Assembly: GCA_026991005.1 (NCBI GenBank)
Contig: JALXCH010000482.1
Span: 1-29,652, forward strand
DNA length: 29,652 nt
Source: Calditrichia bacterium
GTDB taxonomy: Bacteria > Calditrichota > Calditrichia > RBG-13-44-9
Direction of reading: 5' to 3'
Shown here: positions 1 through 9,100 of the stretch, one piece after another
Layout of the letters: every line of letters begins with the position of its first letter
Numbering within the stretch: position 1 is the first letter of the stretch
Position numbers and translations under genes: made by a program
The notes under the pieces: generated by a model
The model's input: only the letters and a program-made list of their open reading frames with translations
What the model was told of the DNA's origin: nothing
Database searches by the model: none

Positions 1-1
1 G

Positions 2-646
2 TATATCCTGAAACGGGTGAGTTTAAAGATAGAGAAGGGAGAGTTTGTTTACCTGATCGGGAAAACCGGTGCGGGAAAAACCACCCTGCTTCGCCTCATT
101 TACATGGATTTATTTCCTACCAGAGGTAATGTGAAAATCGAAGATTTTAGTTCTTCCTCCATCAAGCGGCACCAGATTCCTTATTTGCGCCGTCGGGTTG
201 GGGTTATTTTTCAGGATTTCAAACTGTTGAACGACCGCAATGTGTACGAGAACGTAGCGTTTGCCTTGCGGGTAGTTGGTGCCAGGCGTTCGGAAATAAA
301 AAGCCGGGTGCTCAGTGTCCTCACCCAGGTGGGGCTGAATCACAAGCGGTATCATATGCCCAATGTTCTTTCCGGTGGCGAGAAACAGCGAGTCGCCATT
401 GCCCGTGCTCTGGTTAACGAACCGTTCATCCTGTTAGCCGACGAGCCCACCGGAAATCTGGACCCCGAAGCGGCCCGGAGTATTATGGAAATTCTGGAGC
501 GAATTAACCAAAGTGGTACGGCAATTTGCATGGCGACCCACCATTACGATCTCATCCGCACTTGGCCCCATCGTACCCTTTTGCTGGATAACGGAAAAAT
601 CGTCCGGGAACTGGATCCCACGAGCTTAAAAAATATGAGCGGTTGA
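2..646 (+). CDS. ftsE: Cell-division ABC transporter ATP-binding protein FtsE (5' end outside window)
   Basis: ATP-binding subunit of the FtsEX complex, which in bacteria sits at the inner membrane and controls septal peptidoglycan hydrolysis. The Walker A motif (GKTGAGKTT) lies near bases 59-85, the ABC signature LSGGEKQR near 367-390, and the Walker B ILLADEPTG near 430-456, followed by a switch His in ATHHYD. The reading frame is open to the window edge. The residues before the GTG at 17 (YILKR) continue the usual FtsE N-terminal strand, so the real start lies upstream and GTG 17 is not a credible start. The stop codon is only 4 bp before ftsX, the classic ftsEX arrangement. A lolD-type ATPase is the main alternative, but the ftsX neighbour argues for FtsE. 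Confidence 0.93.
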   Translation, partial: YILKRVSLKIEKGEFVYLIGKTGAGKTTLLRLIYMDLFPTRGNVKIEDFSSSSIKRHQIPYLRRRVGVIFQDFKLLNDRNVYENVAFALRVVGARRSEIKSRVLSVLTQVGLNHKRYHMPNVLSGGEKQRVAIARALVNEPFILLADEPTGNLDPEAARSIMEILERINQSGTAICMATHHYDLIRTWPHRTLLLDNGKIVRELDPTSLKNMSG

Positions 647-650
647 ACCT

Positions 651-1508
651 ATGACGCTGTTTTTTATCATAAAGGAAGGCATGATTAGCCTGAAGCGCGC
701 CCGGCTTTCGGCGGTGATTACCATACTTTCCATCGCGCTTTCTCTCATTCTGTTAGGTCTGTTTGCCATTATTGGCCAGAATGTGAAAAACACCTTCCTG
801 AAGTTTTATAAACAAATTCAGGTGGAGGCGTTTTTAGACCCAACTTTAAATAGCCAGGAAATTAACCGTTTAAAAGAAACGCTCTCTCAACGAAGTGAAA
901 TCTTACAGCTTCGTTATATTTCGCCTTCTGAGGCTCTGGAAGAATTCCGCCGCAGTTTCGATATCGATATCAGCCAGGTTCTGGAGAAAAACCCCTTGCC
1001 CCCTTCGTTTCGCATCACCCTGAAACCCGAATTTTCTTCTCCCGCACTGCTGGAAAATTTCGTGAAGTCTATCTCCTCTTTAAAGGGAATTCAGGAGGTG
1101 GTTTACCAGAAGGAAATTGTAAACTTCATTAACAAATATTCAGCAATTATTGTTATTGTGTCTCTGGGATTGGTGATATTAACGCTGGTAATTATCGTTA
1201 TTCTGATTTACAATACCATCCGCCTATCCATTCATTCTCGCCGGGACATTATCCACATCATGGAACTGGTGGGTGCCACGCGGCGCTTTATCAAAAGCCC
1301 TTTTTTAGTGGAGGGATTGATTCAGGGAGCATTGGGCAGCCTGCTTGCCCTGGGCGTACTTTTCTTTTTGGTGAAATTTGTACGGAAGGTCATTTTCCCG
1401 GAAGTAGTCCTGCCACCTCATTTCTATCTGTCAATATTTTTGGTTGGCCTTTTCCTGGGCTGGATGGGAAGTATGCTTTCCGTGAATAAATATCTTTCCC
1501 GCCGGTAG
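651..1508 (+). CDS. ftsX: Cell-division protein FtsX, permease-like subunit
   Basis: Membrane partner of FtsE, 285 residues, the usual FtsX length. It has the expected topology: a first transmembrane helix at about residues 20-42, an extracytoplasmic domain at about 45-165 (the part that binds a hydrolase activator in other bacteria), then three C-terminal helices at about 167-190, 222-244 and 258-280. The family hallmark MELVGATRRFIKSPFLVEG lies between helices 2 and 3. The ATG follows the ftsE stop by 4 bp, so the two are translationally coupled; the ribosome site is weak. No EnvC-like M23 peptidase gene follows: the next gene is on the opposite strand, so the activated hydrolase must be encoded elsewhere. 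Confidence 0.93.
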   Translation: MTLFFIIKEGMISLKRARLSAVITILSIALSLILLGLFAIIGQNVKNTFLKFYKQIQVEAFLDPTLNSQEINRLKETLSQRSEILQLRYISPSEALEEFRRSFDIDISQVLEKNPLPPSFRITLKPEFSSPALLENFVKSISSLKGIQEVVYQKEIVNFINKYSAIIVIVSLGLVILTLVIIVILIYNTIRLSIHSRRDIIHIMELVGATRRFIKSPFLVEGLIQGALGSLLALGVLFFLVKFVRKVIFPEVVLPPHFYLSIFLVGLFLGWMGSMLSVNKYLSRR

Positions 1509-1581
1509 ACTCATTCCTGAGTTGAAAGACGGATATCCTGTTTTTTTACATTTGTGGAAGAAATTCGTGTAGAGGAGGGCT

Positions 1582-2379
1582 TTACTGGCTTTCCCGAAGC
1601 TCTTCTGTGGAAAACGGTCGGAACCACACATCCCGGATGATGATTTCGTATTCCCGGGTTGTTTCGGGAGCAGGTGATTTTCCCCGGTACCAATACAGGT
1701 TCATCACGATTTTTTTCGGAGAATTGTCTGCTACTGTGTGGAAAGGATGCAGAGAGGCGTGCGCAATCAGCGCGCCGGGGGAAGGTAGCTGCGGGTAATG
1801 CCCGCGGTAACCCTGAAAAATCACCGAATCTGGGAACCATTTTATTTTGAAGGTGACGTACGGATTATCTCCGGAAAGGTGTACCGGAAATTTCTGGCTT
1901 ATTTTGCGGTCGGTTCCCAGAGAATCCCGCCAGTGGATGGTAAACATTCCCAGCGAATCCTGGCGGCTCTTCCCCCAGCGGGAGAATTCGATATCGATTT
2001 CGGAATGGTCGTTCCGGTAAAGAAATAACCCCAGAACCAGTTGGGGATGGAAACGGGTAAAATTGCCAATCAGGTAAAATGTGTATTCTCCGTAGCCAAA
2101 TCGATAGTCGGTAAAAACCTCAGCGCATTTCCAGCCGTGGGAAGAGGGAGTCGTTTTGAGGTGTAAAAAACCTCTCTCATCCAGAAGCACGTTGCTTTTG
2201 CGAGCAGACCACAGGTTGGGGCCCGGGGCTTTCGGTTTTCCAGAGTGTTTGATGTGCCAGCGTGTTGGGGGATTCCCAAAAGTAAAACTTTTTTCCCGTG
2301 CCCGGAGTAGCCCGCTGTATGTCAGAAAAAGAAAGGTGAGAAGAAAAATAAACCGCTGGTTGAAATGAAAACCGTTCAT
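1582..2379 (-). CDS. Secreted GH16-like glycoside hydrolase
   Basis: Probable exported glycosidase of the GH16 (laminarinase/agarase/xyloglucanase) fold. With the start at ATG 2379 the protein has 265 residues and begins with a signal peptide (hydrophobic stretch FIFLLTFLFLTYSG at about residues 10-23). The key motif SEIDIEF gives E127, D129 and E131, matching the GH16 ExDxE nucleophile/acid-base signature. Upstream of it, FGYGEYTFYLIG resembles the strand seen before the active site in the family. The frame stays open to an ATG at 2472, but that start would overlap the upstream gene by 58 bp and put 31 polar residues before the signal peptide, so 2379 is preferred. It is the last gene of a minus-strand group with a barrel and a lipoprotein. 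The substrate cannot be read from the sequence; a carbohydrate-binding role without catalysis is possible. Confidence 0.75.
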   Translation of the reverse strand: MNGFHFNQRFIFLLTFLFLTYSGLLRAREKSFTFGNPPTRWHIKHSGKPKAPGPNLWSARKSNVLLDERGFLHLKTTPSSHGWKCAEVFTDYRFGYGEYTFYLIGNFTRFHPQLVLGLFLYRNDHSEIDIEFSRWGKSRQDSLGMFTIHWRDSLGTDRKISQKFPVHLSGDNPYVTFKIKWFPDSVIFQGYRGHYPQLPSPGALIAHASLHPFHTVADNSPKKIVMNLYWYRGKSPAPETTREYEIIIRDVWFRPFSTEELRESQ

Positions 2380-2414
2380 GCGCTTCCACAGGTGCGATTG
2401 TGGTATAACCTTTC

Positions 2415-3677
2415 CTACAATCGGAATTGGGCACTGATGGCCAGATCCATGCTCTTGCTGTTGTAGAACCATTTAAAATTGTGGTTCAGGTAACTGAGAT
2501 TGAGCTGAAAATATTTCAAATCCACTCCGAATCCCAGCCCCAGCACCATGCCGAAACGACCTCCCACACCGAGCCCAGCACGCAGGGGGAGTAAAGGAAG
2601 AGGGCGATACTCTGTGCCCACTGCCACATAGGGACGGGTGGTGTTGTTCATTTCATTATTCAATCCCTGCATCCAGGCAGCGGTCAGGGTTAAATTGGGG
2701 CGTAACTGATAGGCTAGGGCGAAATTCAGAACCTGGGGGATGCCGGTGTGGAAACCGCCTGCAGCATAGGAAGTATCCACCTCCTGGGTGTAGGCATCCA
2801 GACTATCCAGATTATTGGCCTGGATGGTATCGATCTGGTACTGGTAAAAGTAAATGGTGTTGTTTTTATTCCAGTTAATTCCGCCCAGCAAATTAATCAC
2901 GTGGAAGGAAAAGGCCCATTTTTGCCGGAATGTGGCAAATGCTCCCATGTCGAAGGAGAATCCTTTTCCGCCTTCGCTGGTAAGCAAACGGATGCTCTCT
3001 TCCACAGAAATATAATCATCCTCGGTAATAAGTTGTCCTGAGGATTCCAGAATGCGGGCGTATTCAATTCCGGTAATGTATTTCCCGGTAACTCCCACGG
3101 ATGCAAAGTCGAATATTCCGCTAAAATATTGCGTCATCGGGAAACCGATGCTGAAGTTCAACGAAGCAGCAGCCCAACCCAAACCGCTGATGGAATCGAA
3201 AAAGTAGTCCTTCCCGTTGGCATTACCGCGGAACGGCAGCTCGAAATAGGCTTTGGGGATGGTCACTTTTCCGCTTCCCATACCGGTGATGGAGAATAAT
3301 AATGATTTGAAGTAAAAAGACAAGGCTTTTGCTTCTCCCAGCGAAAAAGCCTGATAACCACTCGTGGGAATTTTCCCTAATAAATCATCGATGTCCTGAG
3401 AGGTTAGAGAATCCCCGGTGGTGAAATAGCGGTTGTAATCGTTTAAACTGAAACTGTTGTTATGAGCCATCGCGTGCAGAGAGATGAGGTGGAGTTCAAA
3501 CGAGAAATCATGCGGGACTGCCAGAAGTGCGGGATTTCCGTTGGCAATTTCGGCACCTTCGGCAATAGCAATGCTGCTTTCGGCCATCCCCAGATAGCGA
3601 GCATCCACCATGCCCTGTGCCCAAACCAAGGCAACGGAAAGTACAATCCCAAAAAATATGAAAGAAAACTGTTTCAT
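2415..3677 (-). CDS. PorV-like outer-membrane beta-barrel protein
   Basis: 420 residues with an N-terminal signal peptide (about 1-20, ending VALVWAQ). The segment right after it, with MVDARYLGMAESSIAIAEGAEIANGNPALLA, is the conserved opening of the PorV/UPF0164/DUF5723-like barrel families of FCB bacteria (Gly-Ala-rich strand, then NPA). The rest is alternating amphipathic strands and the chain ends in an aromatic strand, ISAQFRL, as outer-membrane barrels do. In T9SS bacteria PorV-type barrels act as shuttles or lipid-side partners for exported cargo, but most paralogues have no known role, and I cannot assign this one to PorV itself. It starts 4 bp after the lipoprotein gene stop, so the two are almost certainly co-transcribed. 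Confidence 0.75.
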   Translation of the reverse strand: MKQFSFIFFGIVLSVALVWAQGMVDARYLGMAESSIAIAEGAEIANGNPALLAVPHDFSFELHLISLHAMAHNNSFSLNDYNRYFTTGDSLTSQDIDDLLGKIPTSGYQAFSLGEAKALSFYFKSLLFSITGMGSGKVTIPKAYFELPFRGNANGKDYFFDSISGLGWAAASLNFSIGFPMTQYFSGIFDFASVGVTGKYITGIEYARILESSGQLITEDDYISVEESIRLLTSEGGKGFSFDMGAFATFRQKWAFSFHVINLLGGINWNKNNTIYFYQYQIDTIQANNLDSLDAYTQEVDTSYAAGGFHTGIPQVLNFALAYQLRPNLTLTAAWMQGLNNEMNNTTRPYVAVGTEYRPLPLLPLRAGLGVGGRFGMVLGLGFGVDLKYFQLNLSYLNHNFKWFYNSKSMDLAISAQFRL

Positions 3678-3681
3678 TCAT

Positions 3682-5754
3682 CTATTCCTTTTCATGGACC
3701 AGGATATCAAATTGAAATTTCCCGGAAACTTCCATATAATCGTTTCCGCTTACCAGCACACTCCCTTCTGTGTTCTGAAATTCGATTAGAAATCCCACCC
3801 GAAGAGGATAACGCTTAAAAAGGAGCAGCTCTTTTTTGGTCAGTTCCAGGGGGACTTCATTCTCCCGAGCCTGGATTACGAAACCGGTGTTGGGATCTAC
3901 AATTCCGGGTTCCAGGTGAACGGTTTTAATGAATTCCGAATCGGGATTGAAGGCAGTGGTATCGTATAAATCCTCCCGCGTCATATTGGCGCTCACAAAC
4001 AATTTCAGGGTAGCTCCAAAGGGAAGATGGTTCTGGATACTCCCCAGAAATACAGCGCGTTGAATATCCTCACCTGCCGCATCCCGAATATTCTGATCGA
4101 TGTCTTCTTTCTGAAGCGTGTCGGGATCAACTTTAATGGGCTCGGGATTTTCGATGGAAATATTCATGGGAGTAGAAAACAGGTAATGCCCGCCAATCTG
4201 GTCGCCTACACTTACAGTGGCGAGCCCGCTGTACACCACACTTCCTTCACCTTTCAAATCCGTGGGGAATATGTTCAGAAAATTCGAAACCTCGGGGCCG
4301 TTTAATATGATGGTATTCGAGCCGTCTATACCAATATTCTGATTTTCCACACGGATCGTGGCGGAATCGGTAATCATTCCGTTATCATCCTTGTGGTACC
4401 CCACAAGTAAGAGGTTTAACATCATGGAATCGATATTGATCTGATTGGTCAGCTCAATGCGTAACGCCACATTGTGGAAATAAAATCCGTGGGGAATGTC
4501 GTTGTAGTCGGCAATATCGTGCTCTTCAAAGGGATCCAGAGTCAACGTATCGCGGGCTAATTTCCCTTTAAAATAGGAGAAAGAAATATCGCTGGTGTGA
4601 ACACTGGCTCGGATTTCCGAGCCAGTCACTACATGAACAAAACCATTCGATTCCTGCGTATTAATCTCAAATTCCAGAGTAATGCTATCCAGAGGTTGTC
4701 CAGGATGTTCGTGATTGCGAGCAATCATTCCGTCCAGAATAATAATTTTCCGGGAAATTCCTCCGGGAGTAATAAACGCCGAATCCTGAAAAGATTCCCC
4801 ATTGCTGGTGAGAAAATCCGGAAGTGTATATTTCAGATGAGCACCCAGGGGAATTTGATTGTCAAAATCCAGCTGGATTTGCCCCTGCTGAATGCGTGCT
4901 TCGATAATTTCATTTTCCTGATCAATCCCGATATTCCAGGAATCGGAGAAAGATTGAGGTTCTACTTTCCCGTAAATTTCGCTTACCGTGAGATTGCGCA
5001 GTTTAATATCCAATTGGTATCCCGCTGCATTGAGGAGGCTATCGGTAACAATGAACGCCGTGTCCCGGGCAATGGGAAGAAAATATTCCAGGCGAAGAGG
5101 TGAATAAATCCATCGACCACGGCTCATAATGGGAGCACTCCCACGCCCCACGCTTCCAGGTGGTAATGTCTGGTTGATGAAAACATCGGAAATCAGTTCA
5201 TTGGTAGAATCGGAGTACACCTTAATCTCGATACCGTTGGGAGAATAGGTGTTGGGTCCCAGGGTGAAAGGAAGATTGTTGTGAAAAATTAGCTCGATGG
5301 TTCCTTTTTCTACTTTCACTCCTTTGAATTCACTCGATTCCACTAGTTTGGGATCGCGAGTGAGGGTTGTTTCCGGCATAAAAATAGGTTGCCCCACCAT
5401 TCCCGGAAGATAAGGCAGCACATCCACAATGTTGATTGCCCCGGTGGTAATGTTATTCAAAGAATCCAGGGAGAGGGAATCCAGAGTAAAAGAGGTAGTG
5501 GAGTCCTGTCCCGGAATGGTTAAATTTTCTCCGGTGATGGTGATGGGATCGATGTCTCCCGAAACTTCAATGAAGAGGGAATCTCCGTGGGTAACAATGG
5601 TGCTATCGTTAACAAGTTCGTCCTGAAGGACCATGCGTTCCGTGCGCAGAGGAATTTCGAAGGGTACCACCCAGCGAGGTAATACTGGTTCCTGAATATT
5701 ACACTGCAAAACCATCAGCAAGCTTATTAAAAATAGAACAATTAGATATCTCAT
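3682..5754 (-). CDS. Large beta-rich lipoprotein of unknown function
   Basis: 690 residues. The first 18 residues form a short signal with Cys18 in the context VLQC, a plausible but non-consensus lipobox (Gln at -1), so surface or periplasmic lipidation is likely rather than certain. The remainder is rich in Thr, Ser, Asp and Ile with several similar-looking beta modules: LPFTLGPNTY, IPLGAHLKYTLP and LPFGATLKLFVS recur at about residues 160, 285 and 575, suggesting repeated Ig-like or jelly-roll domains. No catalytic motif is visible. A ribosome site AAGGA precedes the ATG by about 6 bases. It is the first gene of a unit with a PorV-like barrel and a GH16-like enzyme. I do not recognise the family; a structural or adhesin-like surface role would fit but is inference. 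Confidence 0.7.
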   Translation of the reverse strand: MRYLIVLFLISLLMVLQCNIQEPVLPRWVVPFEIPLRTERMVLQDELVNDSTIVTHGDSLFIEVSGDIDPITITGENLTIPGQDSTTSFTLDSLSLDSLNNITTGAINIVDVLPYLPGMVGQPIFMPETTLTRDPKLVESSEFKGVKVEKGTIELIFHNNLPFTLGPNTYSPNGIEIKVYSDSTNELISDVFINQTLPPGSVGRGSAPIMSRGRWIYSPLRLEYFLPIARDTAFIVTDSLLNAAGYQLDIKLRNLTVSEIYGKVEPQSFSDSWNIGIDQENEIIEARIQQGQIQLDFDNQIPLGAHLKYTLPDFLTSNGESFQDSAFITPGGISRKIIILDGMIARNHEHPGQPLDSITLEFEINTQESNGFVHVVTGSEIRASVHTSDISFSYFKGKLARDTLTLDPFEEHDIADYNDIPHGFYFHNVALRIELTNQINIDSMMLNLLLVGYHKDDNGMITDSATIRVENQNIGIDGSNTIILNGPEVSNFLNIFPTDLKGEGSVVYSGLATVSVGDQIGGHYLFSTPMNISIENPEPIKVDPDTLQKEDIDQNIRDAAGEDIQRAVFLGSIQNHLPFGATLKLFVSANMTREDLYDTTAFNPDSEFIKTVHLEPGIVDPNTGFVIQARENEVPLELTKKELLLFKRYPLRVGFLIEFQNTEGSVLVSGNDYMEVSGKFQFDILVHEKE

Positions 5755-6079
5755 CCAAAATCCTTTTCCTATTTAAGGCTTCAATAATCGTACCACAATC
5801 TAATAATCGTGATATCCAAAATTATGTTTAGGTTAAAAACCAACCCGTTCAGTTATTGTGACTGCAATCAAATACGTATGGGATTTTACCCTGGATATGA
5901 TTGTTCGCGAAAATCCAGAATTTTTGTAATTTTAGAATAATAGACCAATCTTTAATATTATTCTGGTTGAATGGCAAAGTTACTCATAGGATATTACGAA
6001 TGATTTTAAATAAAATCAAAGAAAATATGGGTTGGGAGCGGTGAGAAAATTGCTTAAAAAGGACTGTGTAAAAATAAAT
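5755..6079. other. Intergenic region upstream of the lipoprotein operon
   Basis: AT-rich non-coding DNA between the lipoprotein gene start and the terminator of the peptidase gene. It must hold the minus-strand promoter of the lipoprotein/barrel/GH16 unit, but I could not pick a convincing -35/-10 pair. A short direct repeat, AATAATCGT, occurs twice at about 5782 and 5802, close to the gene start. No further coding sequence or RNA gene is apparent. Confidence 0.4.
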
Positions 6080-6114
6080 CCCCTCCCGGGAAGCTCAGTG
6101 GCTCCCGGAAGGGG
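6080..6114 (-). terminator. Rho-independent terminator of the C25 peptidase gene
   Basis: A long interrupted inverted repeat: CCCCT (6080-6084) pairs with AGGGG (6110-6114), CCGGG (6086-6090) with CCCGG (6104-6108), and AGC (6092-6094) with GCT (6101-6103), closing a six-base loop. Read on the minus strand the stem is followed by ATTTATTTTTA, the T-rich tail expected of an intrinsic terminator. It lies 9 bp past the peptidase stop codon. Confidence 0.85.
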
Positions 6115-6123
6115 AGATATGCT

Positions 6124-9100
6124 TTATTTAAGGAAAATCATCTTGCGCGTAAGGGTTTTTTCAGGGGTCATCAATTTGTAAATATAAATACCACTGCTCA
6201 CCGGCGTACCATGCATATTTTTCCCATTCCATTTCAATTTGTGCACACCTGCGCTCTGCACGCCTTTGTACAGGGTGATGACGCGTTGCCCCAGCAGGTT
6301 GAATACCGCAATCTCCACATTCTGGCGCGAAGGCAGAGCGTAGGTAATGGTGGTAGAGGGGTTAAAGGGATTGGGATAATTCTGGCGAAGTTGCAGGGTG
6401 GTTATGGCATTCTGGCCAGGGTCGTTAATTCCGGTGGTGCCCACAGTAAGATGCACGGGAACGTACACTACCGGTTCGTCGGGGTCATTGCTTTCAATCT
6501 GTACACTGGCATAGAACTCTCCCACCGGGAAGTTGTGGGTTTTTATGGTCAGAGTCAAATCCAGAGAGCTTTGTGCGGGAATGGTACCGGAGAGCGGCTC
6601 CACCGTTAGCCAGCTATGTTTGCTGATTAACACAGCCAGACTATCGTGCAGATAGGGTTCGTTGTAGGCAATGGTCAAACCATCCTGAGCATCGTGGTTC
6701 TGAATGCCGACTGTGTAATCATGCTGGAGGCTGTCCAGTTCCAGATACTGAAAGACAATATTACCGTTATCGTAAAGCACGATTTCAAAGGTGTAGGGGC
6801 CGCCATTCAGCACAGTGTAAACATTCTGGTACATAATTACATATCGATTGCCCTGATTTTCCACAAACACCTGGGAACTGTCGGAAAATAGCAGATCATC
6901 CCAAAGGGGTGCCAGTAAGGCCCGAGGGGCTAAAACATTGGGTAAAGCAAAATTGTTGTAAGAGACGGAATAGGAGGTGAAACTGGCCCATCCGTTGGTA
7001 CAGATTTGAATTTGATGGTAGCTGTTTCCGTAAAATGGAAAATCGAAATCGAGTGCGATGGGAGTAGTGGTGGCATTATTCCCGGTCAGGTTTAGCGGAG
7101 TACCCGTAGCGGAAATGTCCACCCAGTTAAAGGCAGGCCCGCCTGGTTCGTCGCTATCCACCCAGATGTGCCCGTAAGTATCTGCTCCGCCGCTTCCTCG
7201 ACCGGTAGGCGCCTGACCGGTAACCTGCACCGTAAATTCCAGCTCACCCAATCCGTCGTTTTGTAAATGCAGGGTTCGCACCAAGGAGTCGGTTACCATG
7301 GCGTAAACGGGGATGCTGTCCGGATAAGTAATATCCGGTGCAAAAATTCCGGTTCCGTTTACCGCTATGGAATCCACCAAATTCTGAACGTCTGAGCTGT
7401 GAATGATAATCGTTCCGGTAAAAGTAAGCGTAGTGTCGGGAGTAAACCCAATTTGCAGCACCTCGCTCCCCTGTGGCGGAATAACCATGGTTCCCGAAGT
7501 GGCAGTAAACTGGGGTATGGAGGATTCCACCAGATGGATAAGGAGGGTGTCCGGTCCCGTATTCTGAAGATGCACCTCCTGGTAGCTGGTAAAATTAAGA
7601 AACGTGGGAGGGAAGGTTAAAGCGGTGTTTTCCAGTTCCAGGTGGGCTCCTTCGTGAATGGTAATAAACTTGCTCTGTTCCCAGACGTTGGTATCCCCGG
7701 AAGCAATGGTAATGTTCACGGTAGCAATGTGCAGGTGGGGGCAGTTAGGGGCGATGGACACCTGAAAACCACCGGTTACGGTGCTGTCGCCCGGTTGCAG
7801 CGCCGCCATGGTCAGCAGGGAATCCTGCACCACCAGGAAGGAATCGCCGGTGGAGAGGGTCACCACCAGACTATCGGTAGGATCCACCCCGATGTTTTCC
7901 AGAACGGCAGCCAGCGAAATCGTTTCCCCGGCTTCGGGGGTGCCGTTGTTGTTTCCGGTGGTATCGGCTACCAACAATTCGTCCACCACTACATACGGTC
8001 CCTGGGGTGGCAGGATATCAATCGGTTGCTGCACGGGTACCAGATTGTGCCCGGTAACGGTAATCATTCCCTGAACGGGTTGGTTGATTCCATGATCCAG
8101 GGTTATTTGTCCATTACCATCGGTGTAGCCGCGCACGACGTGACCCAGGCTGTCCCAGTAACACACCAGTGCTCCACTGACGGGGCCCTGGGCATTGGTG
8201 ACCTGCACTGTGAAAGGAATTCCAAAAAATGCGGCAGCCGGTGCCGAAACGGTCACCGCTTCCGGGGTGCGCGTCCATACTTCCAGTTCCGGCTCGCCCA
8301 CCAGCAGGGATTGGTGCATGGTGGGGGAGCAGCTATTGCCATACGATTGATACATATGAAGCCGACCAAAATCCACAATATTCCCGAATGCGGTGATGGT
8401 GTCCGAAAGCAGAGCACGTACCATTCCCCGGGCCAGGGTATCCGGCGGGTAAGCGGCACAGCTTTCGGTGAATGCCATAATTCCCACCGCACCACTGTTT
8501 TCGCTATGTTTTAACCACACTTCTGCAAACACATCATTGGGTTCATCCAGATCAGCATTATTGCAGGCCACACTGGAAATGACAGGCTGTTTTTCCCCGT
8601 TGGTCAAAGCCATAATATGGGTGGTGCTGAATCCCGTTGTGACCCAGCTATTCGCTGAACCGTGCCCAATGTAGTACAGATAGCTTACCCCGCTATTTAC
8701 GGCGGACATGACGTTGGCGACGGTGGCGTTTCCGATATCGTCTCCCAGGTGGTACACGGGGTTGTACCCGTAGTTGGTGAAATGGTCGGTCGCCCACTGC
8801 CCGGCAATGGGATCCTGAAAATCGTTGCTATTGATGACCAGCGCGGCGTGAAACCAGTTGGGATCGGCTAAATAGGGATTTTTTTCGTAACGAATTAATT
8901 TGGTGAACACCCGCTCCGCTTCGGCAGCGGTTTTCACCGAAACCCGTCCACCGGAAATATCGGGCAGAATATCGCTCCCCACCAGCAGATAATATGGGAG
9001 GTCGCTTTTACTACCTGCAACATCGAACCAGGGAATGAATTCCACATCTCCCACAATGAGCAGGTAATCGGGCTTATCGGTAGCGTTGTCGTAATAAGTT

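Noticed and set aside
1509..1547. Possible terminator between ftsX and the GH16-like gene (ACTCA/TGAGT stem, T-run at 1541)
   Set aside because: The 5-bp stem is about 19 bases from the T-run, so it is not a convincing intrinsic terminator.
2380..2472. Longer start for the GH16-like gene
   Set aside because: It would overlap the barrel gene by 58 bp and place 31 polar residues before a clear signal peptide.
7642..8514. Open frame of 290 codons on the plus strand
   Set aside because: Antisense to the C25 peptidase, whose catalytic residues lie in the same stretch; Gly/His/Gln-rich shadow translation with no recognisable domain.
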